DNA of 64,000 nt from Aquatica leii (lineage: Eukaryota > Arthropoda > Insecta > Coleoptera > Lampyridae), in contig CM069438.1 of the NCBI GenBank assembly GCA_035610365.1, forward strand, positions 46,868,837 through 46,932,836, written 5' to 3'. Shown here one piece after another: positions 46,010-58,559 of the stretch; position 1 is the first letter of the stretch; each line of letters begins with the position of its first letter. The notes beneath the pieces are model-generated. The model did not search any database. It was given only the letters and a program-made list of their open reading frames with translations, and was not told the DNA's origin. Position numbers and translations under genes: made by a program.

Positions 46010-46709
46010 TGGTCGATGCATCTTTATTGCGTTGGCACTTTTTAGACGCTTTAATAAATTCCTAGTAACGTCAATAAAAATTCTTTTTGAACTGATTCCA
46101 AACATATTACTAAACAGCGGACAGTCAGACAAATGCCTAGAGCCTATCTATTTTGCCTTTTTGTGTAACTTTTTGTCTTTCTTGCCTTTTTAAAGAGTAT
46201 TATTTTATATTAAATTTTAACATATAAATTATGAAAAGTTTGTGTAAACAGTATTTTAATATGTAGATGACAATAACGCATTACAAAATTTTACTTAAAT
46301 TACGTACAATAATATAATTAACATTTTTTGCTCAAAAGGTCTTACCACGAACCCATAAATAACAACAGGGATTTTCATGCTTTGTTAAACAATGGTTTCC
46401 AGAAAACATTAAATACGAAAGCCGCTTATAGAGAAGAACTATTGTACGAATTTATACTAGAATTGTGCACAATGACAGGCTTAACGGAACACTATTTACA
46501 AAACCGGAATGATTTTGGAATGAATCATATTTTATAGGTCTATTCAGTATCTAACTAAAGCAAACAAATATAGATAATTTTAATTCTATCCGGTGGGATT
46601 CCTTTAATGACTGAAACACATGACTAATATTCTTTGTTTGTTATAAATACCTGTGATATTATCACACTGTGATGGTCTATTGCTGTTGTGCTGTGAGTAA
46701 GTTTTAAAA

Positions 46710-47483
46710 AATGCCACATAATAAAAAATCAAAATTTAAGTAGAGTAAATTGGACAATAATTTAACAACCGACGAAGAAAATCTTTTTTGTCAAGTTTGT
46801 TCAAAATCAGTAAGTTTGTATTATCTTAATTGAAATGTTTTTAATTACTAGTATATGTATTTTTTTATATCGGTGCTACTAAAAAGTACCAGGTAAAACA
46901 ACACTTAGATATTGCTTTACTTTTAAAAAATATTTAAAAAACTATGAAACAACCATTGTTAAAAAAGGTTATAGAAGATCAACAGAATAAACCTGGCCCA
47001 TCAAAAACAACTTTTGCTCTAGATTTGTGCAAAACATTGGTGTCGGTTCAAATTCCTCTTAAAAAACTTTTTTTTTCGCAATATCCTCAAAAAATACAGA
47101 GAACAAGTTGTTCCAGATGAATCAACTTTGAGAAAAAATTATTTAGACCTCTGTATCCCAATGGAGTTCACTTATTCGTAACCGATGCAGCACCTTATAT
47201 GATCAAATCTGCTCAGGCATTAAAAATATTTTATCCGAGTTTAAAACATTTAACTTGTCTAGCACATGGAATACATAAGGTGGGTGAATTCATTAGAGAC
47301 GAGTTTGCAACAGTAAACAAGTTAATTTCTGCCACCAAAAAGGTAAAAATCTCTAACATATTAGATTCTCTTTTAGATTATTGGATCCTGTTTCAGGTTT
47401 TTGTGAAAGCACCATTACGAGTAAGGGCCTATAAAGAAAAACTTCCAGATGTTAAACTTCCACCGGAACCTATCATAAATTGA
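46710..47483 (+). pseudogene. hAT-like transposase relic, N-terminal exons
   Basis: Begins MPHNKKSKFK, then ENLFCQVCSKS up to a GTAAGT donor at 46810, a 77-nt intron to 46886, and YQVKQHLDIALL: together a BED-like finger (C-x2-C...H) with the Q--QHL--A pattern. [12 protein letters not shown] and, after a deletion, [20 protein letters not shown] with [19 protein letters not shown] and LPPEPIIN follow. These are hallmarks of a CGGBP1-like hAT family common in insects (TDAA-YM--A---LK...CLAHGLHRV-E). A stop near 46.74 kb and the deletion show it is dead. Its C-terminal part lies at 54841-55086. Confidence 0.6.
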
Positions 47484-47522
47484 ACGTTGTAGTTTACCGG
47501 TAATTGAGTTACCATTATACTA

Positions 47523-48617
47523 CCCAGCAATTCAAAAGTAATTTAGGAGTAATGTAATGATTGGTAGTTTGAATAATTTACTCAGTAACTTAGTAGTAAT
47601 TCCAGAATTAGGTTGGGGAGTTTAATGGCAATTGAATGTCCGTTAAAATACAAGGTAAATTAATAGTCAGTAGTAATAGAATTGCTATATAAATGTTAAG
47701 CTAAATTATTTTAAAAATAGCCGTTATATTTGCCAAACAGTTAGGTCTGCTATCAAACAATTGCTTGAAGATTGCATAGAAAGAAGGAAAGTGGCAATTA
47801 TTATCGACAACTAAAAAGATTGCGTACAGTTTACAAAAATACTAATATTGGAAAGTCAAATAACATTGGTCAATCTGCGGGATCCAGTAACGCAATATAA
47901 ATATAAAACAAAAGTAAATATTATAACTTATGATACAAGAATATCAATATTGCATGAAATTATGTACATACCTGCCGTATCCAAAAATATTCGGATTATA
48001 TAAACTACTTCAAGCAACTAAGACATAAATTATCCTGATTACAGAATAACAAAAACAGCAAGAGTACATAAATACGTAGCGATGCAAATGTACATATAGA
48101 ACTAATTTATCATCAATACAATTGTCATGTGAAATATTTAATGGTTCATGTTGAAAGTATTAAATTACGAATAAGTTACTCGATTTTGTATTCAACATAT
48201 ATAACGTGTAGTTAGCATTTATAGTATTAGGCCAGGTAGAGTAGTGGTTAACACGTTTAGGTTTTCTAATTTTAAAAAAATCCCACAATTTATCAATCAT
48301 GTGCGTCAAATTCTGTAAACGAAATAAATAGAAAATTACAGAAACAAATAATTAACTAAAAAAATTTAAATGTGTTAGTGGTTTTAATAATAATTTTGGC
48401 TTTGCTAGTAGTTCAAAACAGTAGTTTAACAGTAATTCAATGGTAATATAACAACAGTATTTTAATGGTAGCTTATTAGTAATTTAGAAGTCAATGAGTT
48501 TTTGGTAGTTTAAGTGGTTGCTTAATAGCGCCCTTTTTACTGTTTAAATTACTACTTAAATTACCGTAATTTAATGGCAATTCAACAGTAATTTAAGTCC
48601 ATCTGTGTTTGCTGGGA
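47523..48617. mobile_element. Non-autonomous element with CCCAGCAA termini
   Basis: Starts CCCAGCAA and ends TTGCTGGG. The 150 bp inside each end are packed with degenerate GTAATTnAA(T/C)(G/A)GTAATT repeats in both orientations. No coding sequence. A GTAGAGTAGTGGTTAACACG stretch at about 48240 resembles the A-box half of a tRNA-derived SINE, but no B box follows. Confidence 0.4.
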
Positions 48618-48621
48618 GATT

Positions 48622-49750
48622 CTTCGAAGAGGGATCGCAGGCTTTGTTATGTGAAATTATAATGTAAATCTAAAAAAAGGCGCGAAGGCGATGAAAGATC
48701 AAGTTAAGGAGATACCGTCTAACTCTACCCGTAGCTGGAAAAGAATAAATAACACCACAGAAGTAATAACACAGAATATATATATTTATTTTATCTTAGA
48801 AGACAAAGAAAGCATATAAGTATCGTTACATAAACGGTGCAAACAATATTACATGGTGTGATATCACCAAATATAAGTTACGCCTTTAGTCGGGACAACA
48901 AAAGGCTCATCTACGTGCCCTAATCAATCTAACTTTTAAATTTAACGAAGGAATCACTTCACTTTATTAGGTTTAACTTTGAGAATGCGAAAATCAAAGT
49001 ATCGAGAATCCAAGCGCACCCGATGAGTAGGTGACACACAAAAAAGTTATAATTAATTGTGATTATAATTTAGTATGTAGGTGTCGCCATTCTAATAATC
49101 GACATGACCAACAAAGTAAAATAGAAAATGCAATACTTACAGTTGTGAATATTTAGTAGGGTTTAGCTAAGCCCGTACCAGTCTGACCTAAAACGTATAT
49201 GCAATTTGACACAAAGGTACATACTGTGTGAACACAAATAATTTGATTTAATGCATACTATGGTTGACGTAAAAGAATGCCCCAAGCTTCCTTCTAATTA
49301 ACTTCGCAGTTTATCAGTAGTTTTTTTCATAAAATGGTGTACATCCCCTTAACCTCTAGCGACCTGACGTCATGGAAACTTTTCGACAAAACAGGTGTTT
49401 CAGGTGTTACAAACGTCAATGATAACGTTACAGATGGAAGGATCGGACCCGCTAAAGAATTAGTTTAAGCCCTTAATGCAAAAACGTTATAAAACTACAT
49501 ACCCCAAAATAAGCTTTCACTCAATATCACTTAAAAATTCGCCCACATATTTACATAGAACCAACTTAATAATGAAAGCTTTTTGTTGGGCCGAAAAGAT
49601 CGTACCTTAGCAAAGGTTAGCAGAAAAATGAATTCGTTTTGACAACTGGCTACAAAGAATAAAGTAGGGATGGATGTCTATGAACAAATTTTATACTTGA
49701 AGAAAAATTTTTAATACTCACGAATTGAACTACTAATTTTTAACATAACA
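48622..49750 (-). mobile_element. LTR related to the 15.8-16.8 kb solo LTR, minus orientation
   Basis: Minus strand starts TGTTATGTTAAAAATTAGTA at 49750 and matches the solo LTR at 15766 over about 1.0 kb. The last 100 bp or so are missing where the CCCAGCAA element begins. Immediately upstream on the minus strand is GGGCGGGAGAGGAAT, a polypurine tract, so this was the 3' LTR of a longer element. Confidence 0.6.
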
Positions 49751-51492
49751 ATTCCTCTCCCGCCCTAGCAACATAAAAGCCTGGGAAGTAGAGACTAGTT
49801 AAAGTCAAGAAAAGAAATTTAAGCATACGCCAAGGACAAAACCCTAAAATCCAAAACCAACTTAAATACAATAACACCTAACTCAAGAAGAAACGTAGAT
49901 AAAAGAGGTTATCCTAACTTGCTAAGCATTACCAACCAGATGTGTCCAAAAGTCGCATGAATCGGAATGATAGTTCAAAGAACCAAAAACTTTAACCTAC
50001 AGAAGAGAAGTATCAGAACATGTACTCGTTAAAAGTCGACAACAGTCGTTACGCTAGAAAGCAAGAGAACAACGCAGTCCCATAGACTTCACTGACGAAT
50101 AATACTAAGCAAACCAAGAGAAAAAGAAGAAGTACAGGAAAGATAGAAATTTAGACCACGGTCAAGGACGACGCCCTAAAATCCCTTGAAGCCCCAGCCT
50201 ACGAATACAAATCTAACCCCAAATATAACCCCAAAGCTAACTATGCTAAAGAAGTAAGAAGAAAAAAAGTATCTAGATGTTGAATTGTGATACGCGGATT
50301 TAGAAAAAAACTCAAAAAGAAAGCAGTTGTGCTCAAAAAGTCGTCAACAGACGATATGAGATTCTTTCACTAAAAAAACTAAACAGACCTTAAAAATCTA
50401 AGCAAAGAAATCCAACGAAGAAATCTCAAGCAAAAAGAAGATTCTGATTAAAAGTCGACATAAGTCGGAAGAAGCAGAGAAAAAAATCAGTGATCTAAGA
50501 GTCACAACAACAAAGTCACTAAAAAACTTAACACTAAATGAGTGCCAATCCAAAAAAAATTCAAACCACCTAACCCAAAACAAAACCAAAAGAAAGAAAG
50601 AAAAAGAAGTAACAGCCAATAAAGAACAGAAAGCTTCACTTGCCAATTGAGCATCGTGAGTCAGTGCTTGTTGTGTTGGAATGTCACGTTGGAACGTAAA
50701 TGCCAAAGAACGGATTAGAATATTCCAAGAGCAAAAGTAACCCAAAGAAGAGAAACGTCCTAACGGGGACCGACAACATCAAAAATTCCGATTCAGCAGA
50801 AGTACAGAGTATAAGAAGCGACGTTGCAGTCTATTCCAAGTTCCAAACCAAATACAACAAAACAACAACCCACTAAACCAAATAAAACCAGAGAAGTAAT
50901 TGAGAAAAAAAGCAAAAGATAAGAAACATAGTTGCGTGAATACTAAAGAAAAAAAGTTACTAAAAAGAATAAAGAAAAAAAGTGTTTAAACAACAAATAA
51001 GGATAAAAAGAAAGCAAAGGAGATAATTGCCCTAAAGGCAAACCTCCAAAGCAAAAGAAAAAAGAAAGAAAAGTAAAAGTTAGAAAGACAAGAAAGAAAG
51101 AAAAGAGACGAACTGAGAAAGATAAGACAAGATGTAGGTGTCTGATTCGTTCTTCTCTCCGTAGAAGAAACGAAAGAGCCCATAAGGGTAAACCTTCAGG
51201 AAGAAGAAGAAAAAAGAAAGAGATGTGGCTTGCAGGTGATCAACTAATCAAGAAGAAGAGAAAAATGAGAAGTAAGAAAAACAAGACAGGAAGAAAAGAG
51301 ACAGACGGAGAAACATAAGACAATATGTAAGTGTCTGATTTGTTTTTCTCTCCGTCGAAGAAACGAAAGGGAGTGACCAGTTTTCCAATACCCAACCAAC
51401 TGCCCTAATAAAAAAAGAAAAAAAGAGAAAAGATATCACAGTTAGTCATAGAACGAAAGCGTACCAATTCCTGTCCCAAATTAGAAAGTATA
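49751..51492 (-). other. Purine-rich interior with degenerate tandem repeats
   Basis: The plus strand is A/G-rich. A unit of about 300 bp containing CCAAGGACAAAACCCTAAAA recurs at 49.83 and 50.15 kb. A different unit of about 200 bp containing GTGTCTGATTCGTTCTTCTC occurs at 51.13 and 51.32 kb. Minus-strand frames are Phe/Ser/Leu-rich and match no domain. It lies between two minus-oriented LTRs of different families and is probably leader and decayed interior of LTR elements. Confidence 0.4.
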
Positions 51493-52835
51493 CTTGCTAC
51501 AAGCTTCTAGTAATTTACGAACCTGCACGGCCAACTCACTGTAGGATTGAAACCATACCTGTCGGAGAGAGGGGAGGTCCAAGTGACTTTATGTTAAAGG
51601 GCGCCAGATCTTTTGTTCTTTGCAGAAATAGCTCCTGCTAGATCAGCACACGAGACTCGAAGCTTGTACAAAATTGTTAAGTTTCGTAAAACTAGAAGAA
51701 ACGAAAAAAGAAACTAAATCGTTAACAACAATTGCACTTTAATTACTTTAGAATGATGAATAGATTAAGATTTGAATCAATAACAATTATGAGATAAGTT
51801 GATAGTATCACAGTGATTAAATTTAGTCCAAGTTCAAATATAAGCAGGTACTAAAATATGAGAAGTATCGGCAACTTACACTGCACGTAAAACAAAAGTG
51901 TAACCACCAGAACATATAAAAAATCTTCATAAGTAAATTACATTAACAATGATATTTGACAGTTGACGTAATCAGCATGCGATAGTAAGTCACTTAAACT
52001 AATTGAGTAATAACAATAAGAAACAAATCAATTCGAACGTTTCGACACGATTAGTAAATATGATTATTCATGAGTAGCACCGTAGCGACAGCAAATAATT
52101 AAAATCAAAAATTGATTTACCAAATTCAGGGTTACTTTCAGAAAACGTTTTCCTACTGGCTTCCGGTAATTAAACTTCCTGAAAATAATCGTGTCTACCT
52201 GGCGACTCACAAACTACAACAGGTAAAAGAAACATTTAAAAGAAAGTAATAGAACCCAAACCTTTTCGTATGCTGTTACAATGTCTTTTCGTCTACGATA
52301 GTATTAATTCATTGCCTCCGAAGAGAAATTCAATCGTGTCCGGTACTTAGGCTCTTCCGGACAAGAAGAAGAAATAATTAACGGTAGTAATTGCCTCCGC
52401 ATAAAAATTCTGCTCTTGTATCGCAGCGTTCTTAGGTCTACAGTTTCCGATTATAATTTTTCCTTCTAGATTTTAAATTAAGACAAGAATACCCATACTT
52501 AGGAGATAGCACATGGCGCTAACGAAAAGACATAAAAATTACCTTTAATCAAAAAAAAATAAAAGCCACTTACTCTGCGTGGATTAAATTAGTTAAATAA
52601 GAAAACTTTTATTTCCCATCGTGTCCCAACACGTGGATGTTTTAAGAAAACGATTTTTAATTCACGCAGACATATGTTATATCGTGAACGATGTTAAAGT
52701 CAAAATGGACAGTCCATCGTCTTCTCCATACGAAGAGACCAACAAGCCCGATAGATGGCGTCGAGAAATAGAAAAGTAATTTTTAAATAAACCAATTTTC
52801 AGGGTAGTGCATTATTTAAATTTATGCACGTAACA
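51493..52835 (-). mobile_element. LTR copy D, minus orientation
   Basis: Same structure as copy C: TGTTACGTGCATAAATTTAA at 52835, TCTGGCGCCC at 51608-51599, and the common stop point GTAGCAAG at 51493. It is the most complete of the three copies and shows what copies B and C have lost. Confidence 0.65.
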
Positions 52836-53329
52836 TACTTCAAGGCTTTAATGCCGACGAGCAGAATAGAAAACTCAAGAAAAGAAAAACCAAATCAAAA
52901 GCAGAAGAGAGAATTCTATAGATGACGTACCAATCCAAAAAAGCCGAATAAGCGGATATAAATATATACAGACGGAAAGGTAGTCTGTCCTGAAGTAAAG
53001 TGTAGAAAAAACAAACTAAAAGAATTTTAGCAGAACCTTAACCAAAAAAACAAGAATATCGGTGACAGCAAAATGGGTGAAAGCAAAAGTCGAAAGTCGA
53101 AAGCCCAAAAGATGAATTAGCACTTACGACGCTTGCGACGCCGATCAAAGAGAAAAGAACGATTAGAAGAAGGAGACAGCAAAGAATAACCAGAAGTGAT
53201 TAACGAAGTGGATGTAAGACTAGTGGCTTTTACATCAGGCGAAACAGCACGATTCCTATGTATACGCGTAGACCTTGTAGCAACACTAGTGTTGGAAAGC
53301 TACGTCTTACTTGGCAAAACGTGACGTGA

Positions 53330-53570
53330 CCTAATAAGGTTGCTTTGTTGCGAGTTTGAATAAGAACAAAAACGTACGAACTAGGCAACCTTAGGTCTCA
53401 TATGAGGGCAGTAGAAGTGACAGCGAAGAGTTTCTAAAATGCGCCTAACACTGCGGTGATCACAATCAGATGTAATGTGGTGATCCTGAATAAGTTGCTT
53501 GCGCTGGTCCGATGGTACGAGTAACTTTCAAACGCAAAGATCAGAAGAAGAAATGCGTACACGTTTACAT
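53330..53570 (-). pseudogene. Integrase zinc-binding domain relic
   Basis: Minus strand: LVPSDQRKQLIQDHHITSDC, then HRSVRRILETLRCHFYCPHM, matching the gypsy integrase HHCC pattern (VP---R--VL---HD-P-AGHFGVRRTLERI---FYWPGM). The second His-region Gly and the Trp are changed. It follows the gag part directly, so most of pol has been deleted. Confidence 0.55.
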
Positions 53571-54420
53571 TAAAGATTTTTCACAACACACCAACGAAAT
53601 AAACGGCAGGGAGACGCAGTAACTTTAGATATCATACCTAAATACCAAGGATCAGTAGTAGGTCTAATAATCCTATAAACTGAAAAAAAATTAGGAGGAA
53701 GAGAAAGAAGAGAACGAACAGTACGTAAAGGCTTAGCACATTGAGAACGATAACGAACACAAGTATTTGAATTAGAAGGAGAGACAGAAAAAGAAAGTGT
53801 AGAAGCATTAAGAGAACAAGTAGCAGGAATAGCAGAAGAGGCAGAAGTAGAACTATTACTAGCAAAGACTACAGATGGCTCTTGAACTTTGTCACCAATC
53901 TCTGTTGTTGATAAGTGGAAAGAATCACGAGAATTGATGTTCGACTCCGAACGCTTGCCTAAAGATATTAATTCAGCGATAGATTTGATTTCCATCAACG
54001 CTAACGGCGTTAGATTCCGGCGAATAACCTTGAGCTGTATTTGCTCTGAGACCGGTTCCGATAGCTGAAGAAAGAGGTATCGCATGGTGGTAACTTAAGT
54101 ATCAATGGATTTGTTAAGTCCCATAGTACGTTTGCGAATGGTCTTTATCAGACGATCGTCGTAATCTACAGGCAAAAACTCTGACTTCAACAAAGCAGTA
54201 ACATCATTTCACAAACGTAACGAACTTCGATTTGTATTAAAAATGAGAAGGACTTTGCCAGATAATACTTTAAAAGCTGAAAGAAAAAGTTGATGCTGTG
54301 AAACACCACGAGACAAACACAACTTGTCAATACGAATAAGAAATTCTATAAGTAAAGAAGGATCTTCACCAGAAAAAATAACATTCCAATTTTCCAAGTT
54401 CGTTCTGAATCCGAGTCCGA
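53571..54420 (-). pseudogene. Ty3/gypsy gag relic
   Basis: Minus strand from about 54.4 kb: WNVIFSGEDPSLLIEFLIRI, CLSRGVSQHQLFLSAFKVLS, then FLPVDYDDRLIKTIRKRTMG and LFLQLSEPVSEQIQLKVIRR. This fits the insect gypsy-type gag (retrotrans_gag) pattern W-V-FSG----S---FL--V----, FLP-DYDDRL--EIR-RTQG and L--PV-E---L-IIRRNL. Frameshifts near 54.2 and 54.09 kb break it. It is the 5' part of the element that inserted in the hAT gene. Confidence 0.65.
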
Positions 54421-54750
54421 AGAAGTAAGAAGTGGTGGTTCTTTATTTGAAGAATACATATCGAAAACAATAAAAATTAAAACAAGAAACTAATCAAAGC
54501 AGAAGTCCGACAACACGTGTCTCACCAGAAAATCAATTAAAGAAAAGTAAGTAAATTACTAATATAAATTCAAACCACCGCACTACAAACAAAAAAGTAA
54601 AAGCTAGTGAAGTAACTCCGACATCAAGTCCTGCAGCAATAACTAGAGAAGCGCAGTAAAGCTGTAAGTAAATCGAACCCACGAAAGACTAAAAAAAGAT
54701 AAAAGAATCAATAAAACTAGAAGAAATTATAGTCACACACACAAAAATCG

Positions 54751-54770
54751 AGCCCAGACAGTTGGGTGCC
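54751..54770 (-). promoter_or_regulatory. tRNA primer-binding site of the gypsy relic
   Basis: Minus strand TGGCACCCAACTGTCTGGGC, preceded by CGTAACA, the end of a TGTTACG-type LTR. Position (about 0.35 kb before gag) is right for a 5' leader. The LTR itself is missing apart from its last bases. Confidence 0.5.
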
Positions 54771-54840
54771 AAAGTTTGTTACGCTGGTTTTCTGGTAATG
54801 ATTGTCTTATATGTACATTAATTGAATTGTCTTACTTCAG

Positions 54841-55086
54841 GTGGTTGAATTATTTGACGAGACGGCCTCTGCATCAATTGCTAAATCTCAAAAACTTTTT
54901 AATGACGAAACTGTTAGGAGAGGACTAATTTTTATAAAAACGCACTTTTCCGGCATTTCTGACGAATTAAAGAAGCTAGGAAAAAGCGAAACCGCAATGA
55001 CCGAATCTTTCGCTACATTCGAAAGAACAAGAGTAATTATAAGAGCATGTCCAGAGACTATAGGAAGAAAAATTAATCAAAAATAG
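54841..55086 (+). pseudogene. hAT-like transposase relic, C-terminal exon
   Basis: Starts directly after a TGTCTTACTTCAG acceptor (AG at 54839-54840). Reads VVELFDETASASIAKSQKLF, GLIFIKTHFSGISDELKKL, TAMTESFATFERTRVIIRAC. It corresponds to the segment following PLPPEPVLTRWGTWL in CGGBP1-like hAT proteins (--IEKSQ---------V-YVKSNFS-I---L--L---GLPLTDS). It continues the gene at 46710-47483, now 7.4 kb away. Confidence 0.5.
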
Positions 55087-55109
55087 CACTTAATAAACAT
55101 TGTAAAACA

Positions 55110-56740
55110 AAAATTAACTTTAAAAGCGCAACGAAGACCCCTTTCTCCGCTTGTTAAAACAGCTTATAAATTGTACTTTGATTGTCAAGTTGGCGACCAG
55201 GACAAGACTTGGGCTCCATCAGTTTGCTATACGACTTGTTACAGTAGTTTGACCAAATGGCTCAAAGGTACTCGTAAATCAATGCCATTTGCTGTGCCCA
55301 TGGTTTGGCGTGAACCTCGCTGTCATCTTACGGATTGTTACTTTTGTATGACTTCCACCGTCGGGTTTTCGAGCAAAAGTAAGCATACAATTAAGTATCC
55401 TAATATTCCGTCAACTCTAAGACCTGTTCGTCATAACGATACTTTGCCAATCCCAGAGCCCCCAAACACTTATACTCTAGAGCCAGAAATTGATTTAAAA
55501 GACTCTGAGCCACAACCTGGGACTTCGAATGATACGTTCAATGATGATGAAAAATATTTTGCAGATTTAGTTTCTCAGCAACCTCACTTCCTCACTCAAT
55601 CGGAATTAAATAATCTTGTCAGGGATTCGCAGTTACCCAAGACTAAATCTCAGCTCGTAGGATCACGACTTCAACAGTGGAATTTCTTAGAAAAGAGAGT
55701 AAAAATATCTTCTTACAAGACCAGACAAGCAACCCTGAAATGTCTTTTCTCAAAAGGTAAAGGCTTAGTGTTCTGCCCTAATGCAAATTTATTGATGACA
55801 GAGCGACAGATGCCATGTGACCCAGACAAATGGAGACTGTTTATAGACTCATCAAAAACAAGCTTAAAAGTTGTCCTGTTGGCAAATGGGAATGACTTCC
55901 CATCAGTTCCAGTTGCATACTCTGTTGATATGAAGGAAACGTACGAAAACATCTTCAGAATCCTTGATAAAATTAGTTATCATTATTATAAGTGAAAACT
56001 TTGCGCTGACTTAAAAGTTGTTGCTCTACTCACGGGCCTGCAATCAGGATTCACAAAATATTGCTGCTTCCTTTGTGAATGGGATAGCCGAGCCCGAGAT
56101 CAACATGATATCGTACGGGACTGGCCTCTGCGAGAAAATCTTATTTCTGGTCAGAAAAATGTCGCCCACAATCCTTTGGTTCCGAAGGAAAATATTAACT
56201 TACCACCTATACACATTAAACTTGGATTGATCAAGCAGTTTGTGAAAGCAGTGGACAAGACAGGTGGCGCATTTCAATTTTTGAAAACTAAATTTCCTCG
56301 TCTTAGAGAAGCTATAATCAAAGAAGGCGTTTTTGTTGGTTCCCAGATTAGACAACTCTTCTAAGATTTGACGTTTATTGAACACCTAAATCGAAAAAAA
56401 ACGAGCTTGGCTTGCATTTCAAAACGTTTGTAAGAACTTGCTGGGTAACCACAAAAGTGAAGATTATGTCGCTCACGTCGAGGAACTGCTTTTAGCGTAC
56501 AAGGACATAGGATGTAACATGTCTCTTAAAGTTCACTTCCTTCACTCGCATCTGGACTTTTTCCCTGAAAATTTAGAAGCAGTCTCGGATGAACACGGGG
56601 AACATTTCCATCAAGACATCGCTAAGCTGGAGAAAAGATTTTCGGGGAAGTGGAATGCAAGCATGTTGACGGAGTACTGCTGGTTTTTGAAACGAGAGAG
56701 CTGTACCTCAGGGTATAAAAGGAAAGCAAGCACAAAGTAA
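55110..56740 (+). pseudogene. Repeat-encoded protein of an unnamed arthropod family
   Basis: Coherent frames: SPLVKTAYKLYFDCQVGDQD, KTWAPSVCYTTC, MPFAVPMVWREPRCHLTDCY (55.1-55.4 kb), QPHFLTQSELNNLVRDSQLP, then WRLFIDSSKTSLKVVLLANG. After a frameshift near 56,020 come GLQSGFTKYCCFLCEWDSRA, LPPIHIKLGLIKQFVKAV and SQIRQLF. After another break come CNMSLKVHFLHSHLDFFPEN, SDEHGEHFHQDIAKLEKRF and LTEYCWFLKRE. I recognise this as a widely multiplied, uncharacterised arthropod protein type with Cys pairs and a DSSK/HIKLGLMK/SDEHGE-FHQDI signature. It is probably transposon-borne, but I cannot name its superfamily. Confidence 0.6.
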
Positions 56741-58559
56741 CGATGAATATCTTTTTATTTATTACTGTTTATAGCTACAATAGTTTTTTTCCCATTTAAA
56801 TTAAATTCATGTCCATATATTTATTATTATAATTATTATTATCGTTCGATAAATAAATTATAATTAATGTATCGAAAAGTGGTAAAATTAGAGATTTAGG
56901 ACTCCCTCGAAAATGGTGGGTGATGGAAGAAAACGGAAGACATATTTGGATTCAGGACGACATTTTACATAAGAATCACCCGGAATAGTGTCAGGGCTCG
57001 ATAAAAAATATTTTTTTGCAGACCAGTGTAATTAGTTGCGGTTAAATTATTTTTAAAATAACGTTATTTTTCTACGTTTAATGCTAGTTCGTATTAAATG
57101 TAACGTATTTAAAAAACAATGAGAAAATTGCTTAGATTGTTGAAATTTTAAGACTTAAAAAAGTTCAAAAAGCAATTGCTAAGAAATATTGAACGAGAAA
57201 CTAGCGCTGATACTACCGAAACTTTTAATTTAATTGTGTAACAGTTTCTAATGTACGAGTGCTTGACATACTCGGGCAATTAATACAAAAGCTCTTAGTT
57301 TAAATTCCGCAGTATACAGCACAAGACGTATAGTGCAATATGCACCGAGTCATCAAGCAAACTAATAACAGTTTTATACGATTACCGTTTAATTTATTTC
57401 TCTGATATTCTTTTTTTTCAACATTTATTTTGGTAATAACCATAAACTAAAGCTTGAATTAGAATAATATACAAATTTGCTTAAATTGACTTTGATTAAG
57501 GTTTAAGGAGTTGTGTTTAAATGTTGTGGAACGTAAACGTATAAATAACGGAATCGTTCAGTTTAATTTATATCATTTTATACATTTACTGTAAAATCAA
57601 TAAATAACGTAATTTCAGTGTGTGTAAACAAAATTTACGATTTGACGATTATTAGAATTTTCTTTGTTTCGTTTTGTTTAAGCAATAACAATTTGTAATT
57701 GTAAAAATGCTGGGACTAGCAATTTTTCTGTTCGTAAAAGACACAAAATCGTCGTAAAAATTGCAATTGTTAAATGGTATAAAAATGACGTTCTGCTTTA
57801 GATTGCTTTTTAAAACTTTAACTATTGAAATACTTACTTGCACATATGTGAATGTAGACACATTTAATGTCGAGTATTAACATACCCAACTTTTAATTCT
57901 TATTTTGCCTTATATTCAATAAATAAAATCAATCGTTAAGTGTAGATGTACTTTTCCCAGTTTCCAAAGCTTGAAAGTCGTGCAAATAATTTTGTTAAAA
58001 GCAACATTGATCTAACAAAGTACATAATAAATTATTCTCCGGGTCATTACATAATATCCAAAAACCTGAAGAAAACTTAACTTTAACTTATTGTTAAAAA
58101 AATTGTTGCTAAAAACAAAAAAAATTTAAATTAATTTACTTTGTGTGATTTTATAAAACTGAAAAAACAATAAAATAAAACAAGAAACTTTTTTTACGTT
58201 TTGCTCAACTTTGATTGCAAACAATTTTTTAACTTTGTGCTAAAAAAAGTCAAAGAAATTAAAACAATAGAAAAACATTTAATTAATTACATTTTTAAAT
58301 ACAAATTGCCACTGCATAAAATCAAAAAGTTTTTAAAAAAGCATGTTGCTGAACTCAAAATTTGGTTTTTCTTAAACACAGTTAACTACTCGAAAGCAAA
58401 GTCCGTAACGTAATATTGTCTTTAGAATTTTAATGTAAGAAGAAAGTTTAAATTTGATTTGAAATAAGTGTTTTGTTGCAATTTACTCAACCGCGTAATT
58501 GTACTTTTTTAACAGAAAATACAAATTGTGTAACTTTAAATTCGCTTATTCGCATATTG
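56741..58559. other. AT-rich spacer
   Basis: No recognisable gene. A Lys-rich 70-codon frame near 58.2-58.4 kb looks like chance composition. Confidence 0.4.

Noticed and set aside
48235..48260. A-box-like GTAGAGTAGTGGTTAACACG as a tRNA gene or complete SINE
   Set aside because: No B box, no cloverleaf and no defined 3' tail follow; mentioned only as a possible SINE head.
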